Of a stretch of 39,838 nt of DNA, positions 6,928 through 15,838 are shown one piece after another. Under the pieces are notes generated by a model. It saw nothing but the letters and a program-made list of their open reading frames with translations. It had not been told where the DNA came from and did not search any database. A program made the position numbers and the translations under genes. Source of the stretch: a bacterium TMED217 (GTDB lineage Bacteria; Fidelibacterota; Marinisomatia; Marinisomatales; UBA1611); contig NHJO01000008.1 in the NCBI GenBank assembly GCA_002169695.1, positions 1 through 39,838 on the forward strand. The letters are read 5' to 3'. Position 1 is the stretch's first letter. Every line of letters begins with the position of its first letter.

Positions 6928-8370
6928 ATGAAGATAGATACAAATCTTAATGATATGCTAAATGCAGTTGAGGTAGCAGCTGACTGGGTTGGTATTAGAG
7001 AAGTATACGAGGCTCATACGCCTCGCATGATTCGTGATGGGGTACCGGTAGAAAATGGGCGCCATTCAACGCATGGAATAATGGTAGAGGTTCTGGTCGA
7101 TGGACAGTTTGGTTATTATGGAACACCTGATATTAGTAAAGAAGGCGTTGCAAGAGCATCTAAAAACGCCTTCAATCAAGCTAAAAAAGCATCTAAGTAT
7201 GCTTTACATAGCTTTACATCAGAGGTTCGACCAAAAAGTGTGGGCAATTATAAATCTCCATTTTTGAAAGATGTTAGAGATGTAACCGCAAAAGAGTTGA
7301 ATGTTTTACTGTTAGAGGCTTACAAACATTTAAAAGTTTCAGATAAAATAGTAAGTGCAAGTTCATTGGCGAGTACTATAGAAACAAATTTTCATTTTAT
7401 AAGTTCAAACGGGAGTGATATTGGGCAACAATTTTTGATGATAGAATTTGATCTTTCTGCAACAGCAGTTGATGGTTCGAATCAGCAAACGCGTACATTT
7501 GGTGGGATGAGAGGTACTTGTCGCCAGGCTGGGATGGAGTTTTTAGACCAAATGGAGATACTATCACAAGCAAATAAAATTGGGGAACAGGCTGTTGAAT
7601 TGTTGACAGCTGATGAAACACCTACCGGTGAAATGGATTTAGTTATTGCATCTGATCAGATGATGCTCCAAATACATGAAAGCATAGGCCACGCACTAGA
7701 AGTAGATCGAATACTAGGAGATGAGCGGAACTATGCTGGTTGGAGTTTCGTTAAACTTGAAGACTTTGGTAATCTTCAATATGGTTCTGAACATATGAAT
7801 ATCACCTTTGATCCAACAGTATCATCAGAATTTGCTTCATATGCGTATGATGATGGTGGATTAAAAGCAGAAAGAGAACATCTAATTAAAGATGGTGTTC
7901 TGGTTAGAGGGCTTGGTGGTATGGAGAGTCAAGTCAGATCAGGAATAAATGGCGTAGCTAACTTTAGATCTAGTTCATGGAACAGGGCACCAATAGATAG
8001 AATGGCAAATATAAATCTTGAGCCAGGTGATTCTTCTTTTAATGAAATTATATCAAATGTTGATAGAGGTGTATACGTAGAAAGCAACCGTTCATGGAGT
8101 ATTGATGACTATAGAAATAAGTTTCAATTTGGATGTGAATATGGCAAGTTAATTGAAAATGGTAAGTTGACAAAAACAATAAAAAATCCGAACTATAGAG
8201 GGATAAGCAATCCCTTTTGGAATAGTTTAAAAATGGTGGGAAATAAGGATACATTTGGCATCTATGGTACACCAAACTGTGGAAAAGGCGAACCAAATCA
8301 AGTAATTCGAGTAGGACACGCATCGCCAGTTTGTCTATTTAGCAATGTCCAGGTATTTGGAGGAGCATAA
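6928..8370 (+). CDS. tldD: TldD-family metalloprotease subunit
   Basis: A 480-residue TldD/PmbA family protein. The zinc motif H-E-S-I-G-H is at 250-255, and a C-terminal Cys in G-T-P-N-C-G-K-G-E (near 451) is the probable third ligand. In well-studied pairs, TldD carries the metal and forms a heterodimer with TldE. Together they degrade unfolded or leaderless peptides inside a closed chamber, for example microcin B17 leader removal and CcdA turnover. The GGAAATT ribosome site precedes an ATG 10 bases after the aminotransferase gene, and tldE starts one base after the stop. The aminotransferase neighbour is unusual and might indicate a modified-peptide or scavenging pathway, but no precursor peptide is visible. 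Confidence 0.93.
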   Translation: MKIDTNLNDMLNAVEVAADWVGIREVYEAHTPRMIRDGVPVENGRHSTHGIMVEVLVDGQFGYYGTPDISKEGVARASKNAFNQAKKASKYALHSFTSEVRPKSVGNYKSPFLKDVRDVTAKELNVLLLEAYKHLKVSDKIVSASSLASTIETNFHFISSNGSDIGQQFLMIEFDLSATAVDGSNQQTRTFGGMRGTCRQAGMEFLDQMEILSQANKIGEQAVELLTADETPTGEMDLVIASDQMMLQIHESIGHALEVDRILGDERNYAGWSFVKLEDFGNLQYGSEHMNITFDPTVSSEFASYAYDDGGLKAEREHLIKDGVLVRGLGGMESQVRSGINGVANFRSSSWNRAPIDRMANINLEPGDSSFNEIISNVDRGVYVESNRSWSIDDYRNKFQFGCEYGKLIENGKLTKTIKNPNYRGISNPFWNSLKMVGNKDTFGIYGTPNCGKGEPNQVIRVGHASPVCLFSNVQVFGGA

Positions 8371-8371
8371 A

Positions 8372-9694
8372 ATGGAAAGTCAATTTAAATCATTATCAAA
8401 AAAACTATTTTCTTTATTAAGTAAAGATGAGGTCTTAACTGCCTCCTTTACTGGAGAGGAAAGTCAGTTTATTCGATATAATAACGCTAAAATTAGGCAG
8501 ACAGGATTAGTGGATGATTCGTCTATTGGACTGAAGATGATAGCGAATAATAGAACTTGCAATGGGAGTTTTACTTTATCAGGTGATGAAAACATAGATT
8601 TATTAAGAGGTAGAGCTGAGATTGATAGAATGAGGATAGAGTCAAAAGAAATATTAGAGGATCCATATATTGTAATGCCTTCTGGGAGTGGTTCTAGTCA
8701 TGAGTTAAAGACCGCAAATGGCCTAGACTTTGATGATGCAGTAGATGCGATTATGCCGATCGTCCAAGGTGTAGATTTTGTGGGTATTCTTTCAAATGGT
8801 AAAATGTATAGAGGTAATTCAAATTCTTTAGGCCAAGAACATTGGTTCGAGACTGAGTCTTTCTGTCTTGATTATTCTTTGGTTTCGAAAAATCATCAGA
8901 TGGTAAAAGGTACTTTTGCTGGTACAGATTGGGAGCAAAATAAATATGAGAATTACCTTAAATTGTCAAAACAAAAACTAAAGATGATGGAATTAAAGCC
9001 TGTTAGTGTTGACACAGGAGAGTATAGGACTTGGTTTGAGCCTGCTGCAGTATCTGATTTCATAGATATGTTTTCATGGAATGGCATAAGTGAGGCTAGT
9101 ATACGTCAAGGTTGTAGTGGTTTTGGAAAAATGAGACATGATGGCGTTAGACTGTCACCTCATTTTTCAGTTTCAGAAGATTTTTCATCGGGCATGGTTC
9201 CAAAATTTAATTCCAACGGTGAAGTATCGCCCTCTTTGATACCCATTATTAAAAGTGGTGAATTGAAAAATACTCTTATTAGTTCAAGGACTGCTTCTGA
9301 GTATAACGCGGAAACAAACTATGCGGAAACTGGTGAGTATCTGCGTTCTCCAAAGATGGATTCTGGAAGTTTAAGTCAAGAAAACATACTTAAAGAGATA
9401 GACAACGGTCTGTATTTGTCTAATATTCATTATCTTAATTGGAGTGATAATCCTGGTGGAAGAATTACTGGGTTAACTCGATATGCATGTTTTTGGGTTA
9501 ATAATGGTGAGATAGAGGGTCCTATTAACACAATGAGGTTTGATGATACATTTTATAAGTATTTAGGTGAAAATCTTGTACATGTAGGAAAAGAAACAGA
9601 ATACATTCCTAATACAAGTACATATGGTAATAGAGAATTAGGTGGGACAATATGTCCTGGGATTTTGGCAAATTCTTTTGCCCTTACACTATAA
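8372..9694 (+). CDS. tldE: TldE/PmbA-family subunit
   Basis: A 440-residue partner of TldD. It belongs to the TldD/PmbA family but lacks the HExxxH zinc motif, as expected for TldE. The C-terminal region has family features such as R-T-A-S-E-Y-N-A-E-T-N and N-L-V-H-V-G-K-E-T-E-Y. I chose ATG 8372 because GGAGGAG sits at 8359-8365 just before it; a longer in-frame start at 8345 would overlap tldD and has no ribosome site. The one-base gap to tldD implies equal production of the two subunits. Confidence 0.92.
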   Translation: MESQFKSLSKKLFSLLSKDEVLTASFTGEESQFIRYNNAKIRQTGLVDDSSIGLKMIANNRTCNGSFTLSGDENIDLLRGRAEIDRMRIESKEILEDPYIVMPSGSGSSHELKTANGLDFDDAVDAIMPIVQGVDFVGILSNGKMYRGNSNSLGQEHWFETESFCLDYSLVSKNHQMVKGTFAGTDWEQNKYENYLKLSKQKLKMMELKPVSVDTGEYRTWFEPAAVSDFIDMFSWNGISEASIRQGCSGFGKMRHDGVRLSPHFSVSEDFSSGMVPKFNSNGEVSPSLIPIIKSGELKNTLISSRTASEYNAETNYAETGEYLRSPKMDSGSLSQENILKEIDNGLYLSNIHYLNWSDNPGGRITGLTRYACFWVNNGEIEGPINTMRFDDTFYKYLGENLVHVGKETEYIPNTSTYGNRELGGTICPGILANSFALTL

Positions 9695-9706
9695 AAATAT
9701 ATTTAT

Positions 9707-10801
9707 ATGGGCTCTGAAGTTATATTATTTATTTTTGGTTTTATTATGGGGGGATCTCTTGTCTGGTTTTTACGACAAAAGCAACTTGATTCAATTAAAC
9801 AAAATCAAGAAGAAGTAAGGCAAGCATTTGGAGATTTATCTAATGAAGTTTTGGTTGAGAGTCAAAAAAACTTTCTTGATCTTGCTGAAGATAAATTTAA
9901 ATCATTATTAAAAGACTCTGGTCAGCAGTTAGATGAAAAAAAAGAGCTAATTGATACCACTTTAAAAGATATGAAAGATGGGTTAAAGCATCTCTCTGAA
10001 AATACCGTAGCTCTTAAGTCTCAAATGGAAGAGTCTCGTAAGAGTGTAGGCGATCTTTCTGACACAACAAGTAAACTGCGTCAGATATTGTCTAGTTCTC
10101 AAGCTAGAGGACAGTGGGGTGAAAGGATGGTAGAAGACATCCTTAATTTTATTGGACTTACAGAAGGGATTAATTTTACACAACAGTCTCAGAGTGGAAA
10201 TAATCGTCCTGATTTCACGTTTTATTTACCAGATGATAAAATAATTAATATGGATGTTAAATTTCCACTTGATCACTATGAAAAATACATTCATGCTGAT
10301 TCTGAAACAGAAAAAAAAGCAGAAAAAAAAGCATTTCTTAAGGATGTTAGAAATAGAATTAAAGAAGTGTCTGACAGGTCATACATTGACCCTGAAGGAG
10401 GTACTGTAGATTATGTTTTGTTATTTATACCTAATGAGAGTATTTATTCTTTCTTAAATCAAGAAGATGGAACGTTAATTGATTTCTCACTTGAAAAGAA
10501 AATTATTCTATGTTCGCCTATTACATTATATGCAATTTTATCTCTTATTCGTCAGGCAGTTTCAAATTTTGCCATGGAGAGAAAGGCTGGAGAAATGCAA
10601 GAATTAGTAGGTGTTTTTAGAAAACAGTGGAGCCAATTTAAGCTTAAGATTGATTCAATGAATAAATCACTAGGTGCTCTTACCAATCATTATGAAGATT
10701 TAAGAGGTCCAAGACTCAGAGAATTAGAAAAGCCTATGGAGAAAATATCTGAACTTCAACTAGGAAATAGCGATGGAGTGTTAAAGTCTAATGAAGAATA
10801 A
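9707..10801 (+). CDS. rmuC: RmuC-family DNA recombination protein
   Basis: A 364-residue RmuC protein, thought to limit inversions and rearrangements of DNA. Residues 1-22 form a membrane anchor (G-S-E-V-I-L-F-I-F-G-F). A long coiled coil follows (about 25-120), then the RmuC domain from about 125 with G-Q-W-G-E (136-140), R-P-D-F-T-F-Y-L-P and M-D-V-K-F-P-L, which form the PD-(D/E)XK-like nuclease core. It starts 12 bases after tldE and overlaps the next lipoprotein gene by 11 bases, so it is probably part of the same transcript. Confidence 0.92.
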   Translation: MGSEVILFIFGFIMGGSLVWFLRQKQLDSIKQNQEEVRQAFGDLSNEVLVESQKNFLDLAEDKFKSLLKDSGQQLDEKKELIDTTLKDMKDGLKHLSENTVALKSQMEESRKSVGDLSDTTSKLRQILSSSQARGQWGERMVEDILNFIGLTEGINFTQQSQSGNNRPDFTFYLPDDKIINMDVKFPLDHYEKYIHADSETEKKAEKKAFLKDVRNRIKEVSDRSYIDPEGGTVDYVLLFIPNESIYSFLNQEDGTLIDFSLEKKIILCSPITLYAILSLIRQAVSNFAMERKAGEMQELVGVFRKQWSQFKLKIDSMNKSLGALTNHYEDLRGPRLRELEKPMEKISELQLGNSDGVLKSNEE

Positions 10802-11237
10802 AAAGATTATAGATTATTTTAAAATAATTTTTTTATCGAATTACATCTTTTTATTCAATTGTGTTTCACCACCAGATTATGATGATGGTTTGCTTCAAAA
10901 TATACCTGCAATAGTTAATGAAAATGACTTTTTTTCACTTAGTCTTAATGGTGAGGATTATACGATGGAACATAGCTGGGATTTAGTATTTAATGGTTTA
11001 AGTACTGACACGCTTTATACTTCATTAATCATCAAAGATTACTCTGGCTCAATAAATGATTCAACCCATATAAGATTATATAATTCAAATGACGCAAGTA
11101 TATTTGATATTTTAGTTAATTCAGAAGTCACGTCGATTGATAAGATTTCAATTGAATATATTGGGAATCCAGCTAAAATAGAGCTATCTGCAAATAATTT
11201 TAATGGTTTAATTGATTTACAACTTATAAAACAATAG
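10791..11237 (+). CDS. Small predicted lipoprotein, unknown function
   Basis: I do not recognise this 148-residue protein. It has a basic N-terminus, a hydrophobic helix and a lipobox-like L-F-N-C around residues 21-24, so it is probably lipid-anchored after cleavage before the Cys. The mature part is rich in beta-strand-like, Asn/Asp/Ser-rich sequence with no obvious motif. It overlaps rmuC by 11 bases and converges with the helicase-nuclease gene with a 3-base gap, leaving no room for a terminator. Confidence 0.65.
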   Translation: MKNKKIIDYFKIIFLSNYIFLFNCVSPPDYDDGLLQNIPAIVNENDFFSLSLNGEDYTMEHSWDLVFNGLSTDTLYTSLIIKDYSGSINDSTHIRLYNSNDASIFDILVNSEVTSIDKISIEYIGNPAKIELSANNFNGLIDLQLIKQ

Positions 11238-11240
11238 CAT

Positions 11241-14228
11241 TTATCCTTCCCATATTGGGCAAGATAGGTCCTTATAATCGCACCAATTACAATGATGACC
11301 TTTTATAGGTTCAAAGTTTTTATTTTTTATTCCATCTGCAACTTGAAAAATCTTTTTTTCAACTATCCTTAGTTCATCATAATTAAAGGTGTGTTCGCGT
11401 ATAGGATCTTCATTATTTCTTAGAAAGTAAAGAGAAGAAGAAATAGGGGCACCGCTTATAATCTTTTCTTCAGATTGTTCAAGAAATAAAGAATATATTG
11501 CTAATTGTAAGCTCGACTTTGCATTTGTTGGTGTTTTACTAGTTTTGTAATCAATGATGCTAATATTATTATCTTTACTTTTATCGATTCTATCAATTGT
11601 TCCAACAATAGTAATATTCTCAATTTGAAAGTTAAAGCTGTATTCAGTTTCAATTACATCAGGGTTGGTTTTCTTTGTATGTTGATAATAATGTGAAAGC
11701 ATATCCTTTCCTTGAGATTTAAATTTTTCTTCTCTAACTCTATACTCAAATTTTCCAGGCTGCCATTCCTCTTCAAATATTCTGAGGATGCGATTTTGGT
11801 TTATGGGTTTATTTTTCTCATGAAAACGTTGTAGGGTTTTATGAATGATATTCCCGAATACTAATTCAGGCTTGCTTGCAGTTTGGGGTATTTTGTCTAT
11901 CTTTGACATACGAAATTTTAAAGGGCATGAAATATATGTTTCTAATGAACTAGCAGATAATATGATTTGTTCTGGTATATCAGGAACAAATTCTACCTCT
12001 AAGTCATTTTTCAGTTCTATTTCTAATTCAGAGTTTCCAATTGAATAGTCCTCTCCGGCTTCATGTCTATCTATAATAATAAGTAGATCAGTGATTTCTT
12101 TAATTAAAGAGTATTGATCATTAGATAATGCATCTTGCAGCATTCTTGAGTATTTGATCTTTAATTTTGAATATGAGTTAATTTTCAAATCAATTTTATC
12201 CTCTATTCTGTCATTCATTAATTCATCTGGAAGTTCTTTAATAAATTTAGATGTAGCTTTTTTAGGAGCTAGAATATATAATAATTCTTTTGCTCTTGTT
12301 ATTGCAACGTAAAATAATCTTTTTTCTTCTTGATAGTAATGTTCTTTAGGAGTCAAATCTGTATGATTAGAATAGTTAAGTAATATATCTGGCGGATTTT
12401 TTATTTTTTTTTCGGATTTAAAAGTAATAGGGAAACTTGATGTGCGTTGAAATGGTAAAAATACAATTTTAAATTCCCCGCCTTTGACACCATGCACTGT
12501 ATTAACGGTAATAAATTCAGTCTGATTGTTCTCTAATGGGGAGACTGAGGGAAGGCCACCAGAACTCATAATTGCTTCGATGTAAATATTAAAGGCATAA
12601 AGGTTGTCTTGTTTTTTATTAGGTATACTATCAGAGAATTTTTGTGCTCTTGATAAAAGGTCACCTATATTTAAAATGGCATAATGGTCGTCGACCATAT
12701 ATCTTTTAGCTCTTTTTTTAAGAAAATTTAATTTTTCACATATTTGCCAAACAAGTTCTCCGGCTGACCTCTTATGTATAATATTTTGAAAATGATCTAT
12801 TAAATCAATTATTTGTTTTATAGAATTATTGTTTTTGATGAGTTTTACATCTTTTTTAATAATATCAAATATTGATATCTCACTTCTTGAAGAATATTTA
12901 GTAAAAATATCGTGTGCAATTTTATCACCACAATTATTTCTTAGAATTCTATAAAGCGCAATATTTTCGGAATTACCTTTACCAATGATTTGCATCCATG
13001 AAACAAGGTCTTTTACAGCTGGTATACTAAACAGTCCTCTTCTCGGTGATTTATTTGGCATGCCATATTTATCTAAATATTCTATGACCTGTGCTGATTG
13101 ACTATGTGTTCGACAGAGGATTGCAATATCTTTATAGCTATAATCATTCTTTAATTTTATTATTTCATTAATAATAAAATCTAGTTGATCTGGTTTTTCA
13201 CCCCAAAATCGAATTGGTTTAACACCTTTATTATTTTTATTAGATATAAGTTTTTTTTCTATTCTATCGACATTCTTACTTATTGATTGGTTTGCTAGAT
13301 CTAGAATAGTCTGTGAAGATCTATAATTCTCTTCTAATGTTATAGATTTATATTTTGGGTGATTAGCGTAAGTATTATGAAACGTACTGATATTATATGA
13401 ATTCGCTCCTCGGAAACTATAAATGACCTGATCGTCGTCTCCAACAACTGTTATTGATTGTTCTTTACCTGCGATCATTCTGACTATCTCATTAAGAGCA
13501 AAGTTATTATCTTGAAACTCATCAATTATAATATGTTTATACTTATCCTGTATTTCTTTTAATAGTAAATGGTCATTTTTTAAATAATGAAAGGCATCCG
13601 TAATCATATCATTATAGTCGATTAAGTTTTGCTCTTTTTTCCATTTTTGGAAAATAGGATAAATTCTCAAGAGATCTTTTATTTGATAATACAGCTCTAG
13701 ATTATCTTTATAGTGAGCCTCTAGTTCATTTAGATTTATATGATCTAAATCAATTAACTCATCTCTTATCCTATTGAAAAACGGTATAAAACTATCTATT
13801 ACAGATGTTTTAGGGTTCATAGAAAATTCATTTGATTCAAATGGATGTAGGTCATCATATCGGTTTAATAACATGTGAATCGCTTCACTCTGATCGATAA
13901 GTATTGATAAATTATTATTTTTTACAAAGTTTTTTATTATTAAATAGCAGAAAGAGTGAAATGTACCTACGAACATAGCTTGTGCTTCATTTCCAACGTT
14001 CTTAATAGTCCTAGCTTTTAATTCACGAGCAGCTTTTTCAGTATATGTAATTGTAAGAATATTACTAGGATCAACATTTTGTTTTTTAATCATATACACT
14101 ATTCTATTTTCCAGTGTAAATGTTTTTCCTGTGCCAGCTCCAGCAATAATCATTAAAGGAGAAAGTGGATGTTTAATTGCTTTTTGTTGTGCAGTGTTTG
14201 CAATGTTTAATATTTTATCATTATACAT
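11241..14228 (-). CDS. UvrD/Rep-type helicase with C-terminal Fe-S PD-(D/E)XK nuclease
   Basis: A 995-residue superfamily 1A helicase-nuclease. Helicase motifs: Walker A G-A-G-T-G-K-T (30-36), I-I-I-D-E-F-Q-D (Walker B), G-D-D-D-Q-V-I-Y-S-F-R-G-A, E-E-N-Y-R-S-S, V-H-G-V-K-G-G-E and Y-V-A-I-T-R-A-K. From about 750 a Cas4/AddB-like nuclease begins with S-x-L-E-T-Y-I-S-C-P, has I-I-D-Y-K-T-S-K as the catalytic D...K pair, and ends in C-N-W-C-x6-C (C980, C983, C990). With the first Cys these make a probable 4Fe-4S clamp. The layout suggests double-strand end processing in the manner of AddAB/RecBCD in a single chain, though a partner AddB-like protein is not in this window. It diverges from the sigma-factor gene. 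Confidence 0.9.
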   Translation of the reverse strand: MYNDKILNIANTAQQKAIKHPLSPLMIIAGAGTGKTFTLENRIVYMIKKQNVDPSNILTITYTEKAARELKARTIKNVGNEAQAMFVGTFHSFCYLIIKNFVKNNNLSILIDQSEAIHMLLNRYDDLHPFESNEFSMNPKTSVIDSFIPFFNRIRDELIDLDHINLNELEAHYKDNLELYYQIKDLLRIYPIFQKWKKEQNLIDYNDMITDAFHYLKNDHLLLKEIQDKYKHIIIDEFQDNNFALNEIVRMIAGKEQSITVVGDDDQVIYSFRGANSYNISTFHNTYANHPKYKSITLEENYRSSQTILDLANQSISKNVDRIEKKLISNKNNKGVKPIRFWGEKPDQLDFIINEIIKLKNDYSYKDIAILCRTHSQSAQVIEYLDKYGMPNKSPRRGLFSIPAVKDLVSWMQIIGKGNSENIALYRILRNNCGDKIAHDIFTKYSSRSEISIFDIIKKDVKLIKNNNSIKQIIDLIDHFQNIIHKRSAGELVWQICEKLNFLKKRAKRYMVDDHYAILNIGDLLSRAQKFSDSIPNKKQDNLYAFNIYIEAIMSSGGLPSVSPLENNQTEFITVNTVHGVKGGEFKIVFLPFQRTSSFPITFKSEKKIKNPPDILLNYSNHTDLTPKEHYYQEEKRLFYVAITRAKELLYILAPKKATSKFIKELPDELMNDRIEDKIDLKINSYSKLKIKYSRMLQDALSNDQYSLIKEITDLLIIIDRHEAGEDYSIGNSELEIELKNDLEVEFVPDIPEQIILSASSLETYISCPLKFRMSKIDKIPQTASKPELVFGNIIHKTLQRFHEKNKPINQNRILRIFEEEWQPGKFEYRVREEKFKSQGKDMLSHYYQHTKKTNPDVIETEYSFNFQIENITIVGTIDRIDKSKDNNISIIDYKTSKTPTNAKSSLQLAIYSLFLEQSEEKIISGAPISSSLYFLRNNEDPIREHTFNYDELRIVEKKIFQVADGIKNKNFEPIKGHHCNWCDYKDLSCPIWEG

Positions 14229-14327
14229 AAAAAAATATGAGCTTATTTTTTATTTAATGCTACTAATCTATTAATAATTATATTTTTTTAACCTTTTATG
14301 ATTATTATAGTCTAATATTCTGATGGT

Positions 14328-14852
14328 ATGCATGATGACAATAATCTAATTCAAAAATTTCAATCTGGAGATGAAAAATCATTTGATAAGCTTGTTGAAA
14401 TTCATTTACATAATGTATTTGGATTCTTTCTTAAAATCACTAGAGATGAGATGGTAGCAGAAGATCTGTCTCAGGATGTATTTATGAAGTTATATAAAAA
14501 TCTTAAAAATTTTAGACATGAGTCTTCCTTTTCAACATATTTGTATAAAATAAATATGAATACCGCAAACACATGGATAACAAGAAATAAATGGAAAAAC
14601 ATTTTGCACATTGACCAAATACCTGATAGAGGTGAAATTGATAGAACAAATGAGGAAGAGTGGAAAAGAAAGGAATTATGGGATGGTATCTCTAAACTTC
14701 CAAAAAAACAACGCACGGTTGTAATGCTAAGAATATCAGACTCACTTTCTTATAAAGAAATATCAGATATTACAGGTATGAGCAAGGGATCTGCAAAAGT
14801 AAATTATCACCATGCTATTAAAAGACTTAAAGAAATATTAGACGATGCATGA
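14328..14852 (+). CDS. ECF-type (sigma-70 family) RNA polymerase sigma factor
   Basis: A 174-residue ECF sigma factor. Region 2 (about 10-80) includes A-E-D-L-S-Q-D-V-F-M-K-L-Y-K and the -10 recognition stretch F-R-H-E-S-S-F-S-T-Y-L-Y-K-I. Region 4 (about 120-170) includes L-P-K-K-Q-R-T-V-V-M-L-R and the helix-turn-helix S-Y-K-E-I-S-D-I-T-G-M-S-K-G-S-A-K. The ATG at 14328 gives the correct family start but has no strong ribosome site. The gene overlaps the following membrane-protein gene by 8 bases, as sigma/anti-sigma pairs do. Confidence 0.92.
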   Translation: MHDDNNLIQKFQSGDEKSFDKLVEIHLHNVFGFFLKITRDEMVAEDLSQDVFMKLYKNLKNFRHESSFSTYLYKINMNTANTWITRNKWKNILHIDQIPDRGEIDRTNEEEWKRKELWDGISKLPKKQRTVVMLRISDSLSYKEISDITGMSKGSAKVNYHHAIKRLKEILDDA

Positions 14853-15252
14853 TTTTGAAAATAAAATAATCAACTTAGTACAGAACGAAAGTAGTGGGCC
14901 AGATGCTGCGTCATTTATTTTAAGTTTTCGAGGTAGACAGCAAAAAGAAATATTACAAACGAACAGACTCTATTCTAGTCTAAATGCGTTAGCCTTTATT
15001 TTATTGGTTTGTGTGTTTACTATTGGTCAATTAGACCATATGCAAAGCGATGTGGAATACTTCGCAGAAGATATAAATACTCAGGAGTATTTTGACACAG
15101 ATTTTAATTTAATAGATCAAGCTTATAATTTATCAGATATTGAAACATTTACGCTTTTTATGTTAGATGAGTCAATAATTATAGACGCTGAAGAATTGGT
15201 CTTTTACAATGAATTATATGAAAACATAATAGACGATGAGGTTTCGCTATGA
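14845..15252 (+). CDS. Single-helix membrane protein, candidate anti-sigma factor
   Basis: I do not recognise this 135-residue protein by motif. It has a cytoplasmic-type N-terminus (about 1-45), one membrane helix (about 46-63, A-L-A-F-I-L-L-V-C-V-F) and a very acidic outer part (about 65-135). There is no H-x3-C-x2-C zinc anti-sigma motif. Its position, translationally coupled between an ECF sigma factor (8-base overlap) and an exported Spy-like protein (ATGA overlap), and its topology make an anti-sigma role likely. That role is inferred from context only. Confidence 0.6.
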   Translation: MHDFENKIINLVQNESSGPDAASFILSFRGRQQKEILQTNRLYSSLNALAFILLVCVFTIGQLDHMQSDVEYFAEDINTQEYFDTDFNLIDQAYNLSDIETFTLFMLDESIIIDAEELVFYNELYENIIDDEVSL

Positions 15253-15806
15253 GGATATTATACATATTTATCACACTATCATTATTTATATCGCAGAGCA
15301 TATTGAATGCTCAAGATACTCCAGATTATGAAGATGAATTACCTGATTCATTGATAGAAGAGGAGAAAAAAGCGATGCAGACTATGATGATCTGGAAACT
15401 GACAGAAGAGTTAGATCTCGAGGTAGAACAGGCAGATAAATTCTTTCCTAGATTCAGAGAGCATAGAAAAGAAGTGGATGCACTCAAAGATGAGGAGAGG
15501 ACTATAGGTAGATCGTTGAATACAAATATGAAAAGCGATAAAAAACTTACGGGTGCTGAAGTCAATCAAATGATTAAAAAGTCAACGAGTCTTCGAAAAA
15601 AAATGGCAGATCTAGAGGAGAAGTTCCTTTTAGAATCTGGCGATATTTTAAACCCAAACCAGCAAGCTAAGCTTGGTTTATTTAAACATAAAATGATGAA
15701 AAATATGAAGGGTAAAATGAAAAAAAGACATAAAAGGCGTGGAATGAGAGAAGACAAAAAATTGAAAAGAGGTAGAAAAAATAATAAACGTGGTTTCTGG
15801 AACTAA
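15249..15806 (+). CDS. Exported Spy/CpxP-like protein
   Basis: A 185-residue protein with a clear signal peptide (1-21, cleavage likely after L-N-A). The rest is alpha-helical, charged and rich in Lys, Glu and Met, with an L-x-P-x-Q-x-A-K-like segment (L-N-P-N-Q-Q-A-K-L, about 137-145) reminiscent of the LTxxQ motif of Spy/CpxP/ZraP chaperones and sensors. The C-terminal 35 residues are extremely basic. In relatives such proteins bind misfolded envelope proteins or metals and feed back on stress signalling, which fits the sigma-factor operon. The gene overlaps the preceding gene by ATGA. Confidence 0.65.
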   Translation: MRILYIFITLSLFISQSILNAQDTPDYEDELPDSLIEEEKKAMQTMMIWKLTEELDLEVEQADKFFPRFREHRKEVDALKDEERTIGRSLNTNMKSDKKLTGAEVNQMIKKSTSLRKKMADLEEKFLLESGDILNPNQQAKLGLFKHKMMKNMKGKMKKRHKRRGMREDKKLKRGRKNNKRGFWN

Positions 15807-15838
15807 GGTTTTAATTAATAGAAATAGAGGAATTAATT

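Noticed and set aside
8345-8371. Earlier start for tldE
   Set aside because: It would overlap tldD and lacks a ribosome site, whereas GGAGGAG precedes ATG 8372.
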